This document shows positions 41,301 through 52,000 of a stretch of DNA of 64,000 nucleotides, in pieces (position 1 is the stretch's first letter; every line of letters starts with the position of its first letter). The notes beneath the pieces are model-generated. The model ran no database searches. It was given only the letters and a program-made list of their open reading frames with translations, and was not told the origin of the DNA. The translations under genes were made by a program, and so were the position numbers. The stretch covers positions 12,500,932-12,564,931 of the forward strand of contig OZ007507.1 in the NCBI GenBank assembly GCA_963931865.1. Direction: 5' to 3'. Source of the stretch: Axinella damicornis. Its lineage: Eukaryota; Porifera; Demospongiae; Axinellida; Axinellidae.

Positions 41301-44300
41301 ACAAGAAATTATTACACCACTCACGACTTCACCAGCACCGTGAGTTTTGGCACATAAGCATCAATGAACGACAGCGATCATAACCATGTGGTTAGAATCT
41401 TTGTGGGCCTTTTGTAAAAGCTGTACTGGCAACGAAAGTCAAAGAGAGAATGCTCGAGCAATGGTGACCGACAGCACGATAAAAGCACTTGTATTTCCAT
41501 CACCAAGGCAATTGAGATTCAGCAAAATTATAGCTACATTTGGGTCACTGCATGATAGCAATCACGATGGTGAAGTCAGAATCTTTGTAGGCCATCCCGA
41601 AGTAGTTACACATTTTATTACAATACATTGCATTCCACGATTTTTCCCCTACCAGGAGTGTAATTACTACTCCAAAGGATGCCCAAAACAGGAAGTGCTG
41701 ACTAAGTGCCGAAACGGAATTACAAAACCACATCAGATTTCAATTGGTGCCATGTGGTGCCTTTGACTCAGTGCGCATTCACATTAGATTATTCTGTTAT
41801 TCTCTCTGGTTGATGATAGGGACCAGTCAATATTTGACGGCTTATGCTGGTGATGGAAAGTGAAGGCTGGTGCATTCTATTCCAGTAGTAACACCAGGAA
41901 CCCGTAATGAGAAGGAGAACTTGAATTGAATAGCAATGGTCTAAACACAGCAACTGAAATACACCCTTATTTGGAAGCTTGCTAACGTCATTCCTTTTCT
42001 TGGCTGTGTTCCTGTACTAGCTACCTCTATCAAATCTGTCTTCTGGTTCAGCATGAGTTTCCACAGCTGGATATTTTCTTTGTCTGGCACTTCTACAAGG
42101 AAATCTAGCGTGCAATCTGAATCAGGAATTGTGACTGTGTGCAGTTTTCAATGATCTAGCATCAACACCTAATCAATATTGAAATCACCCACCCTTATAG
42201 TGTGGAGGAGAGAAGAGTGCCAGGTACGCACAGTTTGCTTATGCTTCAATACTTCGAGTTATAGTTAGACTATGGCCTTGAGTGGTTTATGGGAAATAAC
42301 CACGAGAGGCTGTTTATTTAGACCACGAGGCGCAGCCGAGTGGTCTAAATGAACAGCCTCGAGTGGTTATTTCCCATAAACCACGAAAGGGCATAGTCTA
42401 ACTGGCTTAGACTATAGCTACCTGAATTAGAGATCCTTGCACGCTCCAACACTCCAGAATGCGCTGAGCCATGGTCTAATTTCCATAAATGCTGAGTCAT
42501 CATGCTCCAATTTCTATAAACCCACAGCTGTTGCACGGCTGCATGGCTTCGGAATATAAACCACAGGCGGTGCCTTTGATTTGTATGGCTGCTATAGTCT
42601 AACTACATTTTTGATTGCATTGTTCACAGAATGCAAGTGGTTACAGCCTCATCATCATGGGGCATTAGGCAAGGAGTCCCAATAAGGTGTGCACTCTGTG
42701 CAGCTGTATCCTGTTCTAGCTCATGCTTGGTGAACAAGCCGATTGAGTGCTGCTATACTTGAAAGTCTGTAAATGTGCGATAATACCTTGTGTTCCTGAT
42801 TCACAGCAGTGCCATCAATGTCTGCGCCAAGAGCACTAAGTAGGCTGCACCCCTTTTCCTGCATTGAATGGCACACTGAAGGAACTTTTGAGTAAGATAT
42901 TGAAACTCTGGTACGAAGTATGACTATATTATTGCACCGTATGGAGTGCAATATGGTGAGGTATTGCACGAGTGTGGAGAGGGAAATACTACATGCACAA
43001 GAGTGCAATGCTTCACCATATTGCACTCCCACCGGTGTAATGATAGATACTTCGCAACATAAGCAAAAAGTGGCACGGTAAGCAACAAGAAGCTAGTCTG
43101 CAGGCAAGAACGGTACACTAGTAGTCAGCTAAAGGCACAAAGAAGTTACCTCCACTCTTGTGCTCGATTTCCAGCAATGGCCCTGTTAATGGGAAACTTG
43201 CAGATGAACAGTTGACATCTTTATCAACTCAGTGTGCACCATATTTGTGTGTGGTTGCTACGTGCACAAAACTGGAAGTAACCAATCAGCACTGCCCATT
43301 CAGTCACGCCTTGCCTGATGGCGTGCAATATGGGGAGTGCAATACTGGTGGATAGTACTATATTGTCAGAATACAAAGTATGTACATGACGGCTGGTTTC
43401 TAAATTGCCAGGTATGCTTAGGGAACTGGGCATGCACAAGAGCGTGTACCAGTCCCTCTGCTCTCTTACAAGAGAGCCTGGGAATGAGAGTAATAGTTTA
43501 CGTATACTCCTTGCTAACTAGGTATAGTTTTGGTTACGGAGATCCTATTATACAGACCTCTTTTGAGAGGTGTTTGTAGTGACATCTTACCTTTTAATCC
43601 TTTCAGTGTTGGGTGAGGACTACACTCTGCCATCATCCCAAGAAGTGACCTTTTCCAGTGGTGATATGGAGGGCGACACAGACTGTGCTACATATGGGAT
43701 AATAGATGACGACAATCTCGAGTTTGATCATGTGTTTACAGTCTCTGTCTCAAGTTTCACTCCCACTGGACCATCTGTATCAGCAACAATTCCATCAACT
43801 GCTGTGACCATCAATGATGATGAAGGTATGCATTGTACTATGGTGACATTCTTGCATACATTGCTATTGGCAGGTCTATTGTTTAAGTTTCGATGGAAGT
43901 TCTTGTTTATATTATCTTCTTCAATGACTGCTGTGATCAATAATATACTCAGCTATTCCATTAAGAGTGCTTGTAAAGTGCTTTTAAGCACTGATACACA
44001 ACTGGCCAGTTGTGGCAACCCGTTTAAGTACATGCAGTTTAAAGAGTATGTACGCAGTACGGAACGGTACGGTGCAGGAACAGAGCAGGAGGGAAGCTAC
44101 GTATTTGTCATTGCTGTTGTCATACTGTGTCTGGAGGTGTTTTTTGCTGGCTGCAAAGCAGCTGACAAACTGCACGACGTGTGGGAAACGTTAATCGTGA
44201 ATTTTCTGTCATTTGGAAGGGCTCTTATAGCAACTTTGTATTTTCATTGCATTATCAATGCTTTCAGCTTCCTTGCCATTTTACTCTGTCGGCTGTATGA

Positions 44301-46027
44301 GCATGAGCCCAGAAACACGAAGGACAGTAATGCCTAGCAGTGCACGTTTCCTATTTCTGATCCCCCGCGGATACCACGAAAATCTCCCCACTGGGAAATC
44401 AACACAAGTACGGTGTATCAGCTACTTATTATTATCGATTTCCTGGGTACACCCCTTTCCAAATCGCATCCAGTGGTGGAATGCGGAGTGATCTGGTACT
44501 TCACAGGAACTGGACCAGGCTCAAGCAAGGCAGTGACTGTGCATGTATGTAAACTAGGGGAATGAATGCTTGAACTTGTGGGGTAAGCCCGAACTAGTTC
44601 ATGTGCAGAACATGGAGCTGTTGCAAGCACATGTCTGTCATCAGAATGTAGCATATCACAACCTCGGACCGCAGGATGTGACACAAAATGCACCACATAG
44701 CCAGCATGCATGTGCTCTGCAGAACATGTACAGAACAGATGAAAGCACTCACACTGTCTTTCTTTACGTACGGTAGTCCCCATCGCTGTCGTAGCCTGGG
44801 GTCTGGGATCCAGACTAGTTGTAGCCACAGCCACTAGACTGAGGTCAGTGTAACGTGACAAGTGACTTTAACACAGGTACGTATACAGTGAATCAGGCAA
44901 CAAATTGCAGATTATGGCATCAACAATTGAAATCTTTTGTTGCAATGTGGTAGCCTCTACCGCTCTAGCTATAGTCCGCAGTTGTGACTGTGATGCTATC
45001 TGCGTGTCATGCACTAGAGTTGTGACTGTGGTGCAAATGTGTTTCAACTATGCTCACTCATTTGCTGCAGCATAGAGGGTATATCTTTACACCTTTCCAC
45101 CCTAGTGATGCATGCAATATGCCTCTTTGCACTGCCAACCTGTGCAATGATTGCACGTTCATGAGAGATGGACTGTTCTCCAGGCTATAGTATACCAGTG
45201 ATTCAATATTACTACCATGACAATCAATTGTCACAGACTTATAACCATGCTTGTCTGCTTAATTCATTACAGTATACTTGTATCTCACTGCCTCTTTGTT
45301 ACCTCCAGAGGAATAGATGTTCATGGTTACTTTTTACATTTCAGCGACTAGTGCTACGATTCAGATGGTGATGCCTTCAGACAGTGTGGCTGAGGATGTG
45401 GCCGGAGGAGGACCAGTGCAGGTGTGTGCCAGCATCACTGGAGTAATGGAGCTGGAGTGTTCAGTGGTAGCTACAGCATCAGTTGTGGGAAGTACCAAAG
45501 CAGGTAAGGATAGTTGCAAATAACTCTCCAGGATGTTGGCATAGTTGGAATCATTAAAGGAATAGCATACATTGATGCTATGGCTGGGAAAAGATCCCAT
45601 GCAACAGACACTGTTTGTCAAGAATTGTATTGTCAATTTAACAGAATTCTTTTGTATGTACATAGCTAGCTACTTGTCTTGTGAGCACTGGGTTCATTAC
45701 ATCTTGTCATAAACATGAAGGTCGCATGCCACTAAGTACGAAGGTCACACTTCACTAGTCAGGGGCTTAGGTATAGAGGGAGCAGGGGCCCCATTTTCGA
45801 AAGCTGGGCGGCTGACCCCACCCAAAACAGCAGCTGGATGGTTATACTTTATACTATCCCACGAAACCTAGCACCAGCTAACTATTACTATGTTGCTATT
45901 AAACCTAGCTAGCACTATCTTGTCTCATTTCCACCCTTTACCTCGGGGCCAGGCTGGAGTCTCGATCGAGCGATTGTATGTGTCCTCTGACCCTGTATCA
46001 TGCGCACATGGCTAATTGCACCTTGAG

Positions 46028-46072
<45 letters not shown>

Positions 46073-49000
46073 ACACACACACACTTTTGGTAGTGATCTC
46101 CACTCCTGCTAGTCTAGTCCCACTCCCAAACTTTCCACTTCTTCCGTCTCTCACACACACCCACACAAATGCATGCATGGTTTGTTTTTGGGAAGCCACT
46201 TGTCAATGTGGTTAGAGTGAATATGATTTCTGGATGATTGGTATTATGAATTATGTGTCTTTGTCGAGTGCTCATCCCTTCAGTGATATCCGTTCACTGT
46301 TTAGATTCATCTGAGCACCTTTGTGGGTAGAGCTTCAGAGTTTGAATACCTCCCATAATGTGGAGTGGAAGATGATGACCTACCTAATAGCTTTCCATCT
46401 TAAAGCTGAATCTCTCACTAGTTTGTAAGAAAAAATTTGCATCTGTTCTTTCTGTTTAGTCTTGGGTGTTGACTTCAGTGCACCAGTCACCAGCAAGAGA
46501 CGAAGTGTATATGAACAACTCCGGGTTCGTCGACATACTAATCACGTGGAATTCAACTTTGCAATGGGGACAAGCACCTCAGCCTGTATTGATGTGGATA
46601 TTTTGGATGATAGCAACCTAGAGGGAGACCACACCTTCGCTATAAGTTTGACTGGGGTGATCACTCCAACTCTAGCGGCAGGACTTGGTTCTCCTACGTC
46701 CACCACTGTCACTATTCAAGATCCGGAAGGTATGTTATCACTTCCATCCAAAATGGACATACGTGTGATGCATATAAAGCAATCATCAAGGTTGAAACAG
46801 TGACATGTACGCGTACTGGCAAGAGCGCATGATGACATCATCTTCATTGCAAAGCAGATGGCCATGATGTCATCATGTGCTCTTGATACTGGAGTGCAGG
46901 TTACTAGGAACCAGTGTCTGTACATACCGGAGAACTAGTGTCTGTACATACTGGAGTGCAGGTTCAATGAGAACTAGTGTCTGTACATACTGGAGTGCAG
47001 GTTCAATGAGAACTAGTGTCTGTACATACTGGGGTGCAGGTTCAATGAGAACTAGTGTCTGTACATACTGGAGTGCAGGTTCAGTTAGAACTAGTGTCTG
47101 CACATACTGGAGTGCAGGTTCAATGAGAACTAGTGTCTGTACATACTGGAGTGCAGGTTCAATGAGAACTAGTGTCTGTACATACTGGAGTCCAGTATGT
47201 CTGTACATACTGGAGGTTACGAAAAGCTGGGTGAAAGTAAAAAAACTCTCTGTCCAAATTGTTGAATGAAACCACACCTCAATTTCAATATTGTTTACGA
47301 TAGGCAGTGCATGTTGATGTTCATAAACGACACAGTTGAACGATGATGACCCCCTGCAAACAGCGCACAGGGTAAATGCTCTACTAGGCACTCTATTCAG
47401 TAAAGTGATTGCTGTAGCTAGCTGCCTCATGCGCTGAGGGGTGTGCCATTGGAATTTTGACCAAGTCTCGCCCTCTTTGATCGGACAGTGGATTTTGCCA
47501 TGTTTTTAGTATGGACATCACCAACACTGCTTTGGGGCCATGCTGCGGGAATGTGCAGCTTCTTACCAACACAGCGGTATACAAGTCCGGTGTTCATACA
47601 TCGTGTAGTTCTCGAGATAGAGCTGTTCTTCTCCATTTTCTTCTAGTCTATCAAACATGATGCTGATGTATCAAGTTACTTGATGGAAAGATGAAAGCTA
47701 CATTCCTCTTACACTCATTGTTTCTGTACCTGCACTTCTGGGCTCTGTCTGAAGAGAAATGTGCAATGACATGAGGAGAGGGGAGGGGAGGAGGGAGGTG
47801 GGAGGGGTAATAGTGAGAGTGTGGATTCTGCATGAGAGGAGGACATCCAAGGGAGCAGGATGCACAAAGTGGTGTATCCATTCAGTAAAGCCACAGAGCT
47901 GAATACTAAGCAGCAAACCCCCGGGTACTCAGAAAGCTGCAAGCCTTTCCTCATTCAAAGAACCCCATTCGTGTTCACGACAATCCTAGCTACTCCTCCT
48001 ATCCCAGTATCATCCGTTCACGAGAAGCGGATATTATCTGTTGACAATTATGCAGTTATGTCCACGTACCATCCGTGTATGTATCTTGTTTCTATAAGCT
48101 CAATTGTGAGTGGGAACCCCACCATTTCATGACATCACTAGTTTCTGAATGGTTTACCACCATTGTTGAATGAATCTGTACTGTACTAAATGTATTCAGA
48201 TGCTGTCGATCACTGTTGGTACAAGTAGATTGGTTGTCTGAAAGGGACAAATCTCATCCTCTTCTCTGCAGATGCTACTTTTAGTCTCCAGACGATTTCT
48301 TCTGTGGCTGAGGGCAGCAACTTCATGGTTATGGTTGAGCTCACAACAACGGGAACTCTAGACTGTGCCGTGGTTGTTACCTTGGTTACCACTCCTGGCA
48401 GTGCAGTAGGTAAACACAACAAGCACTACATGTAGATAACACATGTCTAAGTATGCATCAATCCACTCTCTCCTTCTGGACAGGTACTGACTATGCTGCA
48501 ACACCTCCACTCACGGTAACGTTTACTGTGGGAGATGGTGATGATGCTACTGAGACAGCCATGATACTTGCAGTTGACGATGAGATAGCAGAGAATGAGG
48601 AGAGCTTTACAGTATCTATAGGTTCAACCGACCCACCAAGTATGATTGGGACACCACCTTCCTCTCAGACTGCAACAATCATGGCTAGTGACCGTAAGTG
48701 AAATGTAGCTAGTATGAAGTGGTGAATGTTTGCACTGTTATTTTACAACCATCTCTCTGTTCCTTGATTCTTAGTTGATGACGTTGAGATTGAAATGAGG
48801 ATGGCAATGGATTCTGTTGCTGAAGCTGGTACGGCGATTGACGTCTGTGCTGAAATCAGGGACCTGCCAGCAGGTGGACTTGGAACTGACCTGGTGGTGA
48901 CCTTGTCCGCAATGGGTAGCACAAAAGCAGGTTTGCAAAGAACTACTGTTGTCGTTGACAGCATCACTAATATTTTGATGACACTACGTACATACATACG

Positions 49001-52000
49001 TAGCTTGTTCTCAGATTTTCCAGCCTTTGGTTTTGTAGTATGTAATAATTCCTAATGCAATTTCGAATGTGCATGACAACAAGGGTATACCTGTGAAGTA
49101 GATTTGACTTGCGTTTTAATTTGATTTTGGTAGTTACGTACACTGTGAGAGAAAAAGCAAGCAGAAAGAAATCATCACTAGTACATACAAAAACTGGCGG
49201 CATATAAAGCCTTTATGACGACTTACTATTCATCTTCGAGTGTTTTCCTTGCCAAGAAGATCCGTTGCGAAAGTACCACACCAGAAAGTCACCAGACCGC
49301 CAAAATCGGTCTCCTCCTCCTCCTCCTCCCCCTATCCCTCTCCCTCCCTCTCCCCCTCACCCTTACCCTCCCCCTCCCCCTCTCCCTCTCCCTCCCCCTC
49401 CTACCCCTCCCCCTCCCCCTCCCCCTCCCTCTCCCCCTCCCCTCCCCCTCCCCCTCCTCCTCCTCCTCCTCCTCCTCAGACGAGCTAGTTCAAATTTGCT
49501 GACCCCCTCACGACGGTGTTGGCACAAAACAGCAGCATTTTACACTCGGCATCGAGGCAATGGTTTGTGGGTACCACGTGTACCAAGACAGCTGGGATGC
49601 AGCTATCGGGGAACAGCTCCCTTGTAAGAGAGAACATGGGAACCACAAGGATCCCTTCACTGTTGTAGTGCTGAGATCGACTGTTACAGCTGGTCATGTG
49701 CCAAAGAAGATATCAAGTGTGTGTTCCATGTTTGTGCTGCGTGATGGTACAATTCACTATAGCCTCTAGGCGCTACTTAGTATTGAAAAATTTGTGAGCT
49801 AAAATTTTGCGGTCCGAGACGAATCTGTGAAAACTACGAAAAATTAGGTGCCTTGAAAAATTGGTGCTATATATACGGTATGATGTGGAGAAGGGTATGC
49901 AGTGAAGAAATATAGGTTAGACACTGAGACCAAGGGATCTATGCGATTTAGAAACCCGAGGGCCCTGGGCTGTAGCGTCCCGAGCGCAGCGAGGGCGCTA
50001 CTAAGGGCCCGAGGGTTTCTAAATCGCGTAGATCCCATTGGTCTCAGTGTCTAACCGATTTAGAGTATAGCAACGGTAACTACGCTAGCGCTTCAGTTGT
50101 CAACAAAATAACCTACGAGTCGGAGGTCCTTTTCGACGAAATAACAGACTGGCTTACGAGTACAAGGCCGCTGACACACGTACACAAGGCGCTCGAGTGA
50201 CTTGCGCGCATGATTGAGCAGTCACATGGCTCCGCCCCTCAACTTGGCTCCACCCCACCCGGTACCCGTGACCGCCCGTTTATATAGCTCCTCCTTTGAG
50301 CGTTTGATGTAGCCGTTGCACTTCCATACACAGAGCTAGAGACTAAGTACACAGATATGTGCACTGCCTGTAATTCTAAAGCAGCTGTATAATACAGTAG
50401 CCTGTTAGTTGCCATGGATTTCAAGTTGGCAGTAAACAATAACTTTTACAGGTACAGTACCCTGTGGGCTCAATAGTGAAACCCCGTACGAGGTTTCACT
50501 ATGGGATTTAGATACCTCGCAGTGAGCAATCTGATTGGTGGAATTTGTACAACTATACTCTAATGTGTGGTATATCGGAGAAACTACTCGATATCCAGTG
50601 CACAGTACTCACAAATTAACCAACGTCTTTCTTACTTGTTGGTGATGGTTTACGACTATGCTCAGAATATCAGTTTAGTTGTGGGATAAAAGTCGCAATA
50701 CTTATACTGGTACTTTTTAGTTTCAATTACTCAATCTCGGTTAAGTTAACTACCGGTAACTACCTGTTTTTGGTTGATTTCAACACTATGTAGTTCAACC
50801 TTTTTTTCGGTGTTAAATGATTATGTATGCCTCGCTGAAGGGGAAGTTAGTATTGGTGTAGGTAAGTTAACTACTACTGATGATGAATATACCAGTGTCT
50901 GGCCTCCTGTGGTGGGGCCCCTTAAAACAAGCCTGGACACATTGCAGAATGTTTAAGTTATGTTCATCTCTTGTCTACCCTTGCAGTTGTGGGTGCGGAT
51001 TTCACAGTGCCAGCATCTCCACAGTTGACCTTTACCAGTGGTGTTGGTGTCAACGTCCCTTCCTGTGCTACATTTGGGATAATTGATGACGACAATCTCG
51101 AGTTTGATCATGAGTTTACAGTCACCCTCTCCAGTGTCACTCCCACTGGACCTGTCCTATCACCAACGTCTTCATCGACTATGGTGACCATCACTGATGA
51201 TGAAGGTATATCCTTACTGTCATAATTTTCGACATGTCCAGCATATAGCTGTTCTGTATGAACAGTATGCATCCTTTGATTTGTTGAGCAATTTTGACCT
51301 CCCACTTTATATAGCTAATGGTTTCTTGATTTTGCAAGCACTAAATATACATTGTGGTCTATGTTAAAATTTTGCACTATAGATCCCATGCCTCCTGAAG
51401 GTGGGCAACTGGAAAAGCAGGGAACGGAAAACGGGTCGGGAACGGGAATGGGAAAGGGAATGGGAATGACACAATCCTAAGTGGACTGTTTTCGAGGTCA
51501 CTGTAAAACCTGGACTCTGACCAAAACAGCTGTATACAGACAGCAAGTGCTATTGTCTGCTCGATTTCCGATAGGTCAAAAGTCATGTTGATATTAATGA
51601 GCTGCAACAAATGTGGCTCTGGCTAAATCCTTGTAGGTTCTATGCTGGCTTTCAGCATCCATGACTTGTATCCACTGTTTCTTATGGAGGACATGTACAT
51701 CATGTATTTACCCTCGCCAGGCTTTAATCAAGCTGTGGTTAGTATGCTCCAGCCTTGCTTGAAATGTAGAAAACAGAAGAAACATTATATCATCCATGAC
51801 TATGGTCGAAGCTCTTGTTTAAATATGCACATGACCTTTGACCTCTCAGAGGAGACAATGCCTCAACAGGCTAGGAAGCAACTTGAGACAGAGCTGGAGA
51901 CAACCTTTTGTAGCTTTACTGCCGTTGCTGTCCGTATACAGCTGTCCGAGTCCAGGGTTTACAGTGACCCCACAATAGTTCGCTTAGGATTGTGTCATTC

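Larger units (their letters stand above)
39768..43606. other. 3.8-kb intron with repeats
   Basis: It contains sequence homologous to the introns after 24898 and 48930, a reverse-strand unit of the 18600-21130 repeat family (about 41345-41600), a palindrome at 42265-42401, and sequence homologous to 26640-26981 that is interrupted by an inverted-repeat element (about 42928-43378). No exon seen. Confidence 0.6.
47869..48965. repeat. Segmental duplication, copy 2 (contains exons of domains 9-10)
   Basis: Partner of 38524-39790. The intron between the first two exons differs by one base in 74, and the next intron is identical over 81 bases. Confidence 0.88.
48931..50986. other. 2-kb intron with polypyrimidine tract and HIRAN-like relic
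   Basis: It holds sequence homologous to the intron after 39767, a transposon fragment interrupted by a CTCCTC/CCCTCC tract (49310-49477), a HIRAN-like open frame (49560-49769) and a copy of the palindrome-bearing repeat (49915 to about 50520). Confidence 0.65.

Noticed and set aside
43570..44337. A single 255-codon frame
   Set aside because: It is exon 43607-43825 plus chance open intron; the homologous exons at 26982 and 50987 use the donor right after DDEG.
44258..44861. Overlapping frames of 68-147 codons on both strands
   Set aside because: No domain, no in-phase splice sites; treated as intron.
46873..47430. Long frames on both strands (185 and 130 codons)
   Set aside because: Created by the 39-bp minisatellite; translation is a simple repeat.
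49215..49627. Pro/Ser/Leu-rich frames in three reading frames
   Set aside because: Translation of a CT-only tract; low complexity and no splice support.
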